Source of the DNA: Pelargonium cotyledonis
Taxonomy: Eukaryota; Streptophyta; Magnoliopsida; Geraniales; Geraniaceae
Direction of reading: 5' to 3'
Length of the DNA stretch: 30,456 bases
Assembly: GCA_036897625.1 (NCBI GenBank)
Contig: JAYMTA010000365.1
Span: 1 to 30,456, forward strand
Part shown: piece after piece, positions 20,901 to 30,456 of the stretch
Layout of the letters: each line of letters starts with the position of its first letter
Numbering within the stretch: the first letter of the stretch is position 1
Position numbers and translations under genes: made by a program
The notes under the pieces: generated by a model
What the model saw: the letters and a program-made list of their open reading frames with translations, nothing else
The model's database searches: none
What the model was told of the DNA's origin: nothing

Positions 20901-23900
20901 CACTTTGAGGACTTCTTCATATGCTCTTCAGATTCATATCAGATAAAAGCTTTGAAGCTTGATGTATTGTCTTCCATCGCTACAGATTCATCAATATTAC
21001 ATATTATCAGAGAGTTTCAGGTAATCCTCTCAAGTCACTTGCTTTTTTTTGGGTAGTCTTTGTTCTCTTTGACAAACACGAACACATTTAAACTTTCTGA
21101 TATTAAGATAGCTTCTGACTGATTAAGGGGAAACAAGATATCACGCATAGTTCTCACAAGTCACACATTGACTTTAGAGTTACTGTTTATACTTGCTCTT
21201 GTTAATGCAATAATTTGTCATTTACAGGATCAAAGTTCATGAGTTGATGCTTATTTTTAGTGTAGGATTATATTAGAGATCCAGACAGGAGGATTGCTGC
21301 TGATACTGTGGCTGCTATTGGTTTATGTGCGCAACGACTTCCAAAAATGGCGAACACATGCTTGGAAGGGCTATTAGCTTTGATTCGGAAGGGTCTGTAT
21401 TCGCTACTTATGGCATAGGCCATAGCATATTGATCTTTATGAATATTTCTTTATTTGTTTCTGATGTTACTCTCTATATAGCAGAGTTTTTGACTAGTGA
21501 CTCTGGGTCTTTGGAAGGGGAAGCGGGTGTTTTGGTTCAAGCAGTAATGTCCATAAAATCAATCATAAAGCAAGATCCATCCTGTCATGAGAAGGTATTG
21601 TCATTCTGATATGGTATTGTTAAGGTATTGTCATGTACATTTGTTGTCATATTTTATTTTCTATTTGTTCTGTATGAATTCTGAACCTTCAGATCTATGG
21701 GACAAAATTCAGAAAAGAAGAATTACTCTACTCCATATAAAATTATGTATCATAAGTATTTTTTTGGGGACTCTTTCTATTCATTGGTATTTGGTTGTTC
21801 TGGTTCAGAAAATATAAAACTATGTACTAAAGTAGTAATTTTTTTAGTGTGTTCTGTGAAGATTTGATGCCATTTCATTTTCATGTTATGTCTAACTTTG
21901 ATTATTTTTAAAGGTTATAATCCAGCTAGTACGTAGTCTGGATTCAATTAAAGTGCCTGCAGTGCGTGCAATGATTATTTGGATGGTGGGGGAATATAAC
22001 TCTTTGGGGGAGACAATTCCTAGGATGCTAACCACTGTGCTTAAATATCTTGCTTGGTGCTTTACTTCAGAAGCATCGGAGACAAAGCTTCAGATTCTTA
22101 ATACTACTGTCAAGGTATGCCAGCATTTCTCTTTTTCTTTTTTGTCATCTAGTATCTTTATTTATTTATTTATGTGATGAGTTATAAGATTCAAACTATT
22201 GATTCTGTTAATTCTTTTGTTAGTATCAGCTTTCAGTTGCAATAACCCTTTTTTTTGTCAGTTGCAATACATTTTGATCTTTGTTTGTGTCATGAACGTT
22301 CAGTTGATGAACTTATTTTAGCAGTATTACGCTTGGCATCTTTATCTGTGGGAGGAAATAATGCTATTACTATTTTTTTTTTTCAAATCTTGTATGTATG
22401 TCTTTATTTTTTCAGCTGTGTATCAGTGTAGTAAAAACTGACCTGAGCGATGAACCTGTTCAGTAATCAGCCAAAGCTGGTAAAAGCCATTTATCGTTTA
22501 TAAAAGTTTGAGTTGCTACCTTTCCGATGCACCCAGTCAACTGACCGGGTGATCTCCAGTTCGGTTTCTAAAACATTTTTGTATGTAAGATAATTTCTCT
22601 TGTTTCATTCTAATGTATTAGGGAAAACTACAGTAGTTCTATTTATTTGGGTTAAATTGGAAGGTTTAAAAGTTTCTTTTCAGAGAAAAATAGGTCTTAT
22701 TTGTTCACTGTCCTTTGCCATAGGTCCTATTACATGCAAAAGGGGAAGTTTGCTGGACCTCCAAAAGTGTCTTAAGCTATGTGCTTGACTTGGCGGAATG
22801 TGAATTTAACTATGATGTTCGTGACCGAGCTCGTTTTATCAGAAAACTTCTCTTATCCAATCTAGGCTCTAAAGGTCTGAATGAAGAAGGGGATTGTTCA
22901 TTAGAGAATAAGGACCTGCCATATGTACTGTCAGAACGGATATTTGGGGGAAAAATTAAGCCGATGTCACCTGAACCTGTCAATTATCGGTTTTATCTTC
23001 CTGGATCCCTTTCTCAGTTAGTTCTTCATGCTGCTCCAGGGTATGAACCTCTCCCAAAGCCTTGTAGTTTGCTTGATGATGACCTTGAACAGTCCTCAAA
23101 CATGACCCGGGAAATGAATGTACTGGATAATTCAAATGGATCATCTGGATATTCGGATGAGGAAACTGCTTCTTATTATAGCTCTCAACCTTCTCTTACT
23201 GGCTCCAGTGGCAGCGCTGAGACTGGTTCTGCAAGTGAAGGTGACAACGATAATGATCCATTGATTCAGTTTTCAGATATTGCCAATACCTCTACAAAGC
23301 AAAATGGAGCTTCTCAATCCGACTCTTCTGATTTAGGAGATCTGATGTCGAACCGGGCACTAGAATCGTGGCTGGATGAGCAACCTGGACTGACAAACCC
23401 AAATACATCTGAACAAAGTCATGGTCGCAAGTCTCTGGCAAGGCTCTCTGTTGGAGATATTGCAGATAAGATTAAGGCTAAAAGCTATACACTCCTAGAG
23501 CCTGCATATGGAAATGGCTTGAAGGTGGACTATACATTTTCATCGGAGGTTTCAAGTATCTCTCCTCTTCTTGTGTGTGTTGAAGTTTCATTTGAGAACC
23601 TCTCTGCAGAACCAATGTCAAAAATAACTTTGATATACGAGGAATCAAACAAAGGCTCAGATGGCTCAGATTCTGCAGACCAGGCACCAGTTGGAGTTGA
23701 TAGGTGAATCTCCTTATTATTCAAATGGACACTTTAAATGTTTGCATTTAGTTTTTCACCTGAGGATTTTATCAAAATTAGTTGGTCTATCATGGGTGCT
23801 GCGCATGTTACTTATCACACCCTAATATTAACTAATTATCTACAATGCGTGGAAAAAAACATGCTATTCATGTGGGATCCAACCTTAAATGCATGTGTGA

Positions 23901-26620
23901 ATGTGAGAAGGAAGTGGGTGCTAATTAATTGAGTGTGTAACTATCAAAGTTGTGGTTAGTGTGTGTAGTAATTAAAGTAGTTTCAGTGAGTGATCACAAC
24001 AGTCTTACAATGAATGTAATGAATGGCACACGTTATGTCGGGGCCCATGGTCTTCGCCCTAGGCCACACATGGTGTGACAATTTCAGAAGGCGAGCCTTT
24101 CTTGCACCATTTGTCAAGGCTCACGACGCAACTTAGGCGTGCCATATGAAATTCAACTATATTTTAAGTTTTTATTTTTTATAAAAAAATATAAAAAATA
24201 AATGGAAGCCCGAATTCCTTTCAAGCGCATGCGGTTATACAATAAAGGATATTAAAATTAAAGTCACAAATAGGCATGCAATACTTTATATGCACCACAT
24301 ACTTTTTGTATTCTGAACATTTAAGCCACAAACTCATGAGGTATATAATATTTGAATTCATCTCATTCTCTCATATATCCTATACTTTTCTTCTTTGTTT
24401 TTTCTTGTTCTTTTCATGATATTTTTAGGTGTTATGCTAATGAAATTTCATTTGTTTATATGATATAACATTATGCCTCATGAACACTGTCACATCACAA
24501 GCATTTCAAAATGTTTTTTATAACTCTGCTACTATGGCCTTTTGTTATTTCATAGCCAGTATACCTCGTAGTACCATGTGAAAATAATTTTACATGTTGG
24601 TTACTGAACCTTAGAGTATTTATACTAAAACACTTTTATCATAAGAATGGTATAAAATATGCCTAGAATATGTATTTTCAAAATTTTAATACATTTGTGC
24701 GCCTTATTTTCAAAAGGAGTGCACCATGCACCTTCTCTTGCGCCATGGCTCCTAAATAGGTTTGCGCAATTTTGTGCCATGCACTGTTAAGAACACTGCT
24801 AATAATAGTGTACATAGTTGGATTTAAAGGTTGATAAGCTCGCATTGGTAACATATAACTTACAGATTCACAACTTTATTGGTCAGTGAAATTCGGCTAT
24901 GTTTCTGGGGTGTTAAAAATCAAGGTGCTTTAACATGTGATATACCTCTGCGCGGGGTTTCCCAGTGACTGCTTTTTAAAATATAATCAACTTATGAAAA
25001 TTGTAAGAACTGGCTCTCATTTATTTTATCGCTCTCCTTAATGTGCTTGCTCTTAAATTTTCTAAATTCTTATTTTTACTATTATTACAGTGTCGATTTT
25101 TGTTTACTCATGTTGTTTCTGTAAGTTATGATATCTGTTCGTGGCATCTTTGTTTTTCATGTGTCTAACATCTTTACATTGTCTAACCTTTGATTCTGCA
25201 GCTCCGTGACTTCTGATAATGAAGTGCCAACCCTAGTTTCAATGGAAGAAATTAATTCTTTGGAACCTGGTCAGACAACGAAGAGGAGCCTCCAAGTTCG
25301 CTTCCATCACCATCTCTTGCCTCTGAAGCTGTCTTTATATTGTAATGGCAAGAAGCATCCTGTTAAGTTGCGACCCGACATAGGATATTTTGTAAAGCCA
25401 CTTTCCATTGACATTGAAACCCTTTCAAAGAAGGAATCCCAGCTTCCTGGAATGTTTGAATACACAAGGAGGTCTGTCTCATTACTTCTATAATATCAAT
25501 TACACACACACACACACATGTTACAAGCTATCTAGAAGAGATGAGCGAGGACTAATTTGAATTGGCTGCGTAATTACCTCTGCTGATTTTTCTCTTTTAT
25601 ATCTTTGACTTGATATCTTCATGACAGAAACTATTTATAAGAGTTAAGAGCACAAGCAGACCTCCAAATAAAACTACTGCCTTTGTGTCATATCTTAGTT
25701 TATTTAACCTCTTAAGTTCTACTATAAAATATCATGCAGCTGTCTAGTTCACACTCTTATTGCGTGGTTTCCATTTACCAATCAATACTGTAGGGAAGTT
25801 TATGAGTTTCTAGATGTTATGAGGTGGTAAAGCCAGAAAATGTGTTATTCTTATTAGCCAGATTCAATACTTTTCTGATGCTCCTAGGGTAAATGCATTA
25901 ATTTGCAATAAAATAAACTAATGCCATGCTTGAATGAACACTTGCCCATCTCTGCTGAAGATCCCTATAAATTTTTAGTCTTTCCTTTTAGGAATGTGAG
26001 TCTGTTAACTCTATTGTCATAGGATGCAGATAGCATAATGCATTTTTAAGAGATACTACTATGTTTCATGCTATCATGATTGCTTAGCATTATAGAGAAC
26101 TTATCCAGCTTGTGGAAACAAGATTTGGAATTGGAATGAATACTAATGTAATAGTAAAAGCGTAAAAATGAAAATGAAAATTTTATTCTACATGGAGTAC
26201 TTCTCTTGTTTCTTCATGTTTTGTTTGGTATTCTAAATGGAATATTCTTGTACTAGATGCATCTTCACTGATCACATCGAGGAGCTAAACAAGGATAAAG
26301 GTGACAGCTCACAAACGAAAGATAAATTTCTTGTGATCTGCCAAAAGCTGGCACTGAAGATGCTTGGCAACACTAATATTTGTCTCATATCTGTTGATAT
26401 GCCAGTCGCTTCCAAACTTGATGATGCATCCGGTTTGCGCTTACGGTTTAGTAGCGAGATCTTGAGCAACTCAGTTCCTTGCTTAATCACTGTAACTGTT
26501 GAAGGTAAATGCTCTGAATCGTTGGATGTCTGCGTTAAAGTCAACTGCGAAGAAACTGTATTTGGCTTGAACTTTTTGAATAGGGTTGTAAATTTCTTAG
26601 CTGAGCCCTCTCTTACCTGA
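17946..26620 (+). CDS. AP-3 complex subunit beta (1130 aa, 11 exons)
   Basis: Exons: 17946-18161, 18271-18347, 18610-18859, 19569-20192, 20847-21020, 21266-21392, 21485-21594, 21914-22114, 22724-23703, 25202-25471 and 26257-26620 (3393 nt, in frame). The beta subunit is a large chain of the AP-3 adaptor, which sorts cargo from Golgi/endosomal membranes to the vacuole; the Arabidopsis protein is known as PAT2. Residues about 30-600 are the adaptin N-terminal HEAT/armadillo trunk (DDPEDVSIAPLLDSKFDSEK, LVYLYLLHYAEKRPNEALLS, NPLVRAWALRTMAGIRL, YIEGPDEYLS, LLQCTSPLLWSNNSAVVLAA). Residues about 725-780 are a Ser/Asp/Glu-rich hinge (GYSDEETASYYSSQ). The rest is the C-terminal ear-like region (VRFHHHLLPLKL, GLRLRFSSEIL, NCEETVFGLNFLNRV). 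The stop TGA is at 26618. The exon 1/2 junction requires a GC donor; the other introns are GT-AG. Length is in the family's usual range. The gene looks intact. Confidence 0.95.
20218..20242. repeat. (TA)n-(CA)n microsatellite in AP-3 beta intron 4
   Basis: A TA run at 20218-20232 is followed by a short CA run to about 20242, just inside intron 4 (20193-20846). Simple sequence. Confidence 0.85.
23704..25201. other. AP-3 beta intron 9 (1498 bp), longest intron, with a possible old transposon
   Basis: The donor is GATAG|GTGAAT (exon ends 23703) and the acceptor is TTCTGCAG (exon from 25202). The middle holds a repeat-like block at about 24000-24798, described separately. The rest is AT-rich with no coding similarity. 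Confidence 0.7.
24000..24798. mobile_element. Candidate degenerate hAT-like non-autonomous element in AP-3 beta intron 9
   Basis: The block starts CAGTCTTACAATG and ends, read inward on the minus strand, CAGTGTTCTTAACAGTGCAT; CA-TG ends of this type are common in hAT elements. Both sides carry unusual GCGCC/GGCGY-rich stretches (24030-24150 and 24700-24780) of a type often seen in dispersed plant repeats, around an AT-rich centre. The terminal match is short and no 8-bp target duplication could be found, so the boundaries and class are uncertain. Confidence 0.3.
25502..25518. repeat. (AC)n microsatellite in AP-3 beta intron 10
   Basis: About eight AC units in intron 10 (25472-26256), shortly after the donor. 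Simple sequence. Confidence 0.9.
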
Positions 26621-27185
26621 TTGTAATTGTGGTAAAACTTTTCATTCAATTTTGAGAAAAGAACAGTAGATTTCTATCATTGTGCTTGCTTGCTGTTTCT
26701 GGGCATTCAACATTTTCTGTTGGAATCTAGAATAATGTTTTGACCATACAACTGTGAGAATAGCTCAACTATTTTGTTTATTTAATTAAATATGCTAATT
26801 AGGCCCCTTTTCTTGATGTCATAAGTTTGAATAGTCATGTTTTAAAGGGTTGGCAAATTGTACGTGCGCGTAGTGTTTGTGTCGTGCTGAATAACCCAAC
26901 ACAAATACGATATGATTATGAACACAAACATGATAACTAAATAGGTTGTGTTGACATATTTAGCACGACACAACATAATACAAATAAATCCACAAATGGT
27001 AATATGATAATCTAACATAAGATTATATTTTAAGTAAAATTACTTTTTGAATCTTTCATGGCGTTGTGTGCATTTAATAAGTTCATACAAACAACATAAT
27101 TAGCTACTTACAAAGAATGCCATATCTACTTTACAGAAAATGTAATCAAGAAGAAAAAGATATGCAAGCACAATTAAGAAAGAAA
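26621..27185. other. AP-3 beta 3' flank, between its stop and the U5 snRNA gene
   Basis: The left part should be the 3' UTR and poly(A) site of the AP-3 beta gene. The centre holds the inverted repeat at 26878-26972. The right part borders the 3' box of the U5 gene. No coding frame. Confidence 0.55.
26878..26972. repeat. Inverted repeat with 27-bp arms (23/27 matches)
   Basis: The arms lie at 26878-26904 and 26946-26972 and would form a hairpin with a loop of about 41 nt. The outer part of both arms is TGTGTCGTGCT and the inner part CAACACAA. Dispersed repeats rich in GTGTCGTGT and its complement are common in eudicot genomes, so this is probably a worn non-autonomous transposon; exact ends were not identified. 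Confidence 0.6.
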
Positions 27186-27192
27186 TTGAACT
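27186..27192 (-). terminator. Plant snRNA 3' box of the U5 gene
   Basis: The minus strand reads AGTTCAA about 8 bases after a CA, fitting the plant Pol II snRNA 3'-end signal CA(N)3-10AGTNNAA. It lies directly behind the 3' stem-loop of the U5 RNA. Confidence 0.75.
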
Positions 27193-27199
27193 TGGATTA

Positions 27200-27327
27200 T
27201 TGGGGCATTTCCTCAAGAGAAAACCCCTCTAAAAATAGGAGTATGCCGCTGTGAGCAACGCACACACGGAATTCTTTAGTAAAAGGCGAAAGAACTGTTC
27301 GCTTTGTGTGCATTGCACGGCTCCATA
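27200..27327 (-). ncRNA. U5 spliceosomal snRNA
   Basis: The minus strand carries the invariant U5 loop I, GCCTTTTACTAAAG, at 27287-27274. It is closed by the stem TTCTTT/AAAGAA and continued by GCACAC pairing with GTGTGC and by outer GCCG/CGGC pairing. An Sm-like site ATTTTTAG follows at 27236-27229. Next comes a 3' terminal stem-loop at about 27227-27202 (GGGG plus TTTTCTC pairing with GAGGAAA and CCCC). U5 aligns the two exons in the spliceosome's catalytic centre through loop I. The predicted length of about 125 nt fits plant U5. The gene has its own USE, TATA box and 3' box in the right order and spacing, so it is probably a live gene and not a retroposed pseudogene. Both RNA ends are approximate (about 5 nt). 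Confidence 0.9.
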
Positions 27328-27350
27328 TTCAACAACCTTAGAAGCAGGTC

Positions 27351-27359
27351 TAATATATA
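27351..27359 (-). promoter_or_regulatory. TATA box of the U5 snRNA gene
   Basis: TATATATTA on the minus strand, about 30 bp upstream of the predicted RNA start. The 33-bp gap between it and the USE is the spacing reported for Pol II-transcribed plant snRNA genes (Pol III U6-type genes have about 10 bp less). Confidence 0.78.
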
Positions 27360-27392
27360 GAGAAGAGGCTAGCAGCCAATCTGTTGCGTGGC

Positions 27393-27403
27393 CGATGTGG
27401 GAC
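27393..27403 (-). promoter_or_regulatory. Upstream sequence element (USE) of the U5 snRNA gene
   Basis: The minus strand reads GTCCCACATCG, an exact match to the plant snRNA USE consensus RTCCCACATCG, which recruits the snRNA activating machinery. Confidence 0.87.
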
Positions 27404-27510
27404 TTTTTTGTGCCAAACTAAATAGTAATGAGCTGCTCAATTCAGACTGTTCGTCTTTTCAAAACAAAAACTCAGCTCCTCAAAGCCGCACGAGTGAAAA
27501 CCAAAACAAT

Positions 27511-27583
27511 CGCCGTCCGTGGGAATCGAACCCACGACCACACGGTTAAAAGCCGTGCGCTCTACCAACTGAGCTAGGACGGC
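27511..27583 (-). tRNA. tRNA-Lys (anticodon UUU)
   Basis: A 73-nt cloverleaf on the minus strand. The acceptor stem is GCCGTCC/GGACGGC with discriminator G; the D arm is GCTC-AGTTGGTA-GAGC; the anticodon stem CACGG/CCGTG closes the loop CTTTTAA (anticodon TTT); the variable loop is TGGTC; the T arm is GTGGG-TTCGATT-CCCAC. The B box GGTTCGATTCC is intact, there is no intron, and a TTTT Pol III terminator follows at 27506-27503. It lies about 107 bp upstream of the U5 USE, on the same strand. Confidence 0.97.
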
Positions 27584-27871
27584 TCTGTTAACTGTATCAG
27601 AGTTTATCTTAATCAAAACAAATTATGACAAGTTTGCTAGTTTCAAACAACCAGCACATTGGAAAATAACTATCAGCATTTTCATGTGTTCAATGCTGAG
27701 GGCCGAGCACATAACAAGTATTGGACTTTGCTAGTTAAGAGGAAAACAAGTTGTATTCAGATTTGAGACAAGTCTAATTGGGTTTATAATAACTTTAGTT
27801 GAAACTATTGAGTTTATACATAACAATGCAAACTAAAATTTCATAGATAGACCAGCTACAAATTGCTCTGC
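27584..27871. other. Spacer between tRNA-Lys and the C2-domain gene
   Basis: Non-coding. The right end is the 3' UTR of the C2-domain gene, whose stop lies at 27872. No other structure was seen. Confidence 0.55.
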
Positions 27872-29422
27872 TCAATAATTGCTCTCCTTCCATCCTCCAA
27901 CGTCTTCATCAAACTCCCTCTTGGCCTACAAAAATCCACAACCAAATATAACATCGTCATCGGTTACAAAAAGTAAACAATCGCTATTGTAACATCACAA
28001 CCAAACTCGTGTTTGTAAAGCACAAGGAGCATCTCTAGTCTTTATATTGTTGTTCAGTCAAGAGTTGTGTTCTTAGATCACTTTACCAGTTCTTCGGACA
28101 ATAAAAAACTTACTTGTCAAATTTGATTGTTGCAAAGAGTAAAGACCTCATCTAGGTCTGTTATTTTGCGTTACACGAAAAGCAATCTAAACTAACAAAA
28201 ATCAATCACAAAAGCATACCTGTGGTGTAAAGGTGACGCCGACTTGAATCTCTCCGCAATAAGTCTGGTTGGTTCCAACCACGCTGTATTTGAGAGGATG
28301 TAGTTCAGCACTTCCATTCTCCACTCCCAGCGACAACAGATCCTCCACATAGATCCTACATATATAGTTATAGATAAACATTACATAGGAACCAATATGT
28401 ACTTCACATGACATTTAAAAACAGACTTATGTTCAACTAAGATAATGCTTAAAGAAACCAAAACCTATATAAATAGTGGCATAATTGATTAGTAAAACAA
28501 AGGGGTCATATCGTACGTGGCTTGGCCAACAAAGTCATCTGCAGAGAAGGTGTCCTTGTCCATGATCTTGAGGACGAGTTTGTATTGGTTATCTGCCCCC
28601 GGATACTCCACTCTAAACGTAAACTTCTCGTTCCACTCAGGGTTCCCACCCTCCCCTGCACAATGTCATGTAAATAATAGCTCGTAAGCATTGTGCACCA
28701 CAGTGCTTTGAGTTCTTCAAAATGTAGCTAATTTGACTGTTTCAAAGTGGCAAATAAACAACAACGAATTGATTTCACACGATTCATTATCAAATCACCA
28801 AGAGTCAACGTAACTAGGTAGGTGCAAATGTGACATAGAAAAATGTGAAATTCCTGTCCCCATTGACAAAGAACATTCTAATATTTTGTTTGGCCAAGTG
28901 GGTTGAATATTCAATGCCACATTAGTCTAATAGAATAGAATTTGAAGCCACAACCCCAAACAAACCCAGAAACCTGAATTGGTGAGGTGTGAATCTGGAA
29001 CAAGTCAAACACAGATCGAAGTTGCCAAATAGCCTTTTGTTTTAGCATATTTATATACACACTTAAATAAAGACCAAATGTGGTGTAGTAGTTACTTGCA
29101 CGACTTAGAGATGAGCAATGTTGGGTGAATCAGTAATCAGAAAACACAGAAAAGTTGGTTGCACCATTGAAGAACAAATTAACATTAATAGTAAGAGAAG
29201 AGTACCTCTGGCGACGGAGCTCTTTCGCTCTTGGTTCTTGTATTGAATCACAACATAAGGATCCATATCACCTATTTTACGAACAAAAACAATAAATCAT
29301 TTCATTGAATTCGAGAAATAAAATAAATGTAGAAATAAATGGAAAAGGAAGGAACCAAGGAAATCGGTGTCTGTAAGGCCTTTAGCGTTCACCAGAAGAA
29401 CCTCCATCAACCCCACACCCAT
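27872..29422 (-). CDS. Small C2-domain protein, elicitor-responsive protein 3-like (153 aa)
   Basis: Five exons on the minus strand: 29422-29356, 29271-29206, 28655-28517, 28355-28220 and 27925-27872. They total 462 nt, in frame, with GT-AG ends. The protein is almost wholly one C2 domain (about 1-133). Strand 1 reads [11 protein letters not shown]. Calcium-loop aspartates are at D20, D26 (DTDFLGDMDPYV), D77, D79 and D85 ([15 protein letters not shown]), so calcium-dependent phospholipid binding is likely. The C-terminal strand reads [12 protein letters not shown], with an acidic tail ending WKESNY. There is no signal peptide or membrane segment; it would be cytosolic, moving to membranes on calcium rise. 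The family includes rice elicitor-responsive ERG proteins and the 16-kDa phloem proteins. Start choice: first in-frame ATG after the leader, in the usual MGVGLMEV context. Confidence 0.93.
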
Positions 29423-29498
29423 CTCTCTCTTTCTCTAAAACTCTCGCTCTGGTTAATATCGAAGAATCAGGGAAGAAGCTAATGCCTAATAGGCTTGC

Positions 29499-29506
29499 AT
29501 ATATAG
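29499..29506 (-). promoter_or_regulatory. TATA box of the C2-domain gene
   Basis: CTATATATGC on the minus strand, about 80 bp upstream of the ATG at 29422, which would give a 5' UTR of roughly 50 nt containing the CT/GA-rich AGAAAGAGAGAGATG. Confidence 0.7.
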
Positions 29507-29509
29507 TCA

Positions 29510-30400
29510 CATTAGCACAAGGTAGAAGACAAGTAGATGATGACCTGGCTGGATGTGGCATTCGATAAACTAACAACCCCGTCAAATAAGGCTGTCACAG
29601 TCGCCGTCTACTCTTTCTCAAATATTCAAATCAAATTCAATTACTTTGGCTGGCCTCTAAAGTTTTATATATTTTTATCACAAATAATTACCTAATTTCT
29701 ACCGTTATTTTTTTCTTCCAAACATTTATGACTTTTATAAATAATACTACTAAATAACCAGAATAGAATCATCATATACATATATATTTACTTTTTGGTT
29801 ACCCTAGTAAAACTGCAATTAAATTTAATACTAGTTCAATTTCTTGAATGCAGTTACTGAATCCTACTGTTTTTTTAATTATCTGCGAATTGTGCTGCAG
29901 TTTCAAACTGCTACTAAACAAAAATATTTTTTTGGAGCCCTCGCTAATACGGGGTCCTAAAGCGATGGCGTCACCTGCCTTATGGCAGGGGCGCCCCTGC
30001 CACCAATAATTTCCCTGAATAAAATAAAAAAAAAAATCATGTTATTATGTTTTAAATTATATTTTAGAAGTTTTATTTTCTTTATTTTTATAGTAGACTT
30101 TTATTGCAGTATGTATTCTTTTATTGAAAGTTTGAATTCTTTTTTTCCACTTGTTGAAAGTTTTGATACGTCTCTTTTGTTAGAAGTTAAATTCATTATG
30201 AGTTGGTATATATTGTATCGGCAAATACTCAAGCATGACAATCGACTATCGTTGAAACTAATGTTATTCAAATTGTTGAATTTGGAACCTGAGACGATGT
30301 AATCAAAATTTTTGGGTTAAGTTCTTACAATCCAAACACAATTATTTGGCCAATAAAATTGTTAGATTCATTAATTCTATGTAAGATGTGTTGTAACCAA
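29510..30400. other. Upstream region of the C2-domain gene, AT-rich, with a GC-rich palindromic islet
   Basis: The left part is promoter DNA of the C2-domain gene. The centre (about 29938-30003) is a short GC-rich islet with palindromes, listed separately. The frame that runs rightward from the islet to about 30302 shows no similarity that I recognise, and the region appears non-coding. Confidence 0.5.
29974..30001. repeat. Overlapping GC-rich palindromes
   Basis: GGCAGGGGCGCCCCTGCC at 29984-30001 is a perfect 18-bp palindrome. Its left arm can also pair with CCTGCC at 29974-29979 across the loop TTAT. The result is three copies of the same arm that can form two competing hairpins. The islet stands out in a strongly AT-rich region. 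Confidence 0.85.
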
Positions 30401-30403
30401 ATA

Positions 30404-30456
30404 CTCCCTCCGTTCTAAAATGAGTGTCTTGTTTGTCTAAATTTTTTGTCCCAAAA
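30404..30456. mobile_element. Terminus of a Stowaway/mariner-type element, cut by window end
   Basis: Preceded by TA at 30402-30403, the sequence begins CTCCCTCCGTTCTAAAATGA, the Stowaway-type terminus, followed by GTGTC. About 35 bp further in, a second motif TGTCCCAAAA starts and runs off the window. The same two-motif layout is seen at the right end of the element at 10595-10849, so both belong to one family. Whether this is a short MITE or an autonomous mariner copy cannot be seen. Confidence 0.8.

Noticed and set aside
26272-26649. 125-codon minus-strand frame opposite the last AP-3 beta exon.
   Set aside because: It is the antisense shadow of a well-supported coding exon.
29982-30302. 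106-codon plus-strand frame at the right end.
   Set aside because: Low-complexity, Phe/Ile/Lys-rich translation of AT-rich DNA with no family similarity or splice context.
1-30456. CRISPR arrays, bacterial operons, or intact virus-like or LTR elements.
   Set aside because: None seen: no regularly spaced repeats, no long paired terminal repeats with internal polyprotein frames, and the whole window reads as plant nuclear DNA.

Overview
This is plant nuclear DNA, almost certainly from a eudicot. The genes have many short AT-rich introns with GT-AG ends. The gene set is plant-specific (alpha-expansin, XS/XH-domain FDM/IDN2 proteins), and there is a U5 snRNA gene with plant-type promoter elements and Stowaway-type MITEs. 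The species cannot be read from the sequence.

Layout: (1) Bases 1-249 hold the last exon of an alpha-expansin gene (+), cut by the window edge. (2) Bases 663-16300 hold three tandem minus-strand genes of the FACTOR OF DNA METHYLATION / INVOLVED IN DE NOVO 2 family, which acts in RNA-directed DNA methylation. The copy at 10897-15561 is complete (643 aa: zf-XS, XS, coiled coil, XH). The copies at 5611-8741 (327 aa) and 663-3668 (397 aa) contain only coiled coil plus XH. Both begin at the same point inside the homologue of the full gene's large first coding exon, and they share similar 5' leaders. (3) Bases 17946-26620 hold a complete 11-exon AP-3 complex beta subunit gene (+, 1130 aa), transcribed divergently from the full FDM gene. 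(4) Bases 27186-27583 hold two small RNA genes on the minus strand: a U5 spliceosomal snRNA with USE, TATA box, Sm-like site and 3' box, and about 100 bp upstream of its USE a tRNA-Lys(UUU). (5) Bases 27872-29422 hold a complete 5-exon gene (minus, 153 aa) for a small single-C2-domain protein of the elicitor-responsive protein 3 type.

Mobile and repeat DNA: a complete Stowaway/mariner-type MITE at 10595-10849, inside a predicted 3'-UTR intron of the full FDM gene; the end of a related element running off the window at 30404; a degenerate LINE-type RNase H fragment near 9590-10020; a possible retroposon with an A-rich end at 16930-17625; an inverted repeat at 26878-26972; and two degenerate intron duplications.

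The genes are not one pathway. The closest thing to a novel system is the FDM cluster: one full dsRNA-binding RdDM factor next to two shortened paralogues that keep the oligomerisation parts but have lost the RNA-binding module. Splice sites and exon phases were worked out by hand from the sequence. All exon sets close in frame, but no transcript evidence was available.
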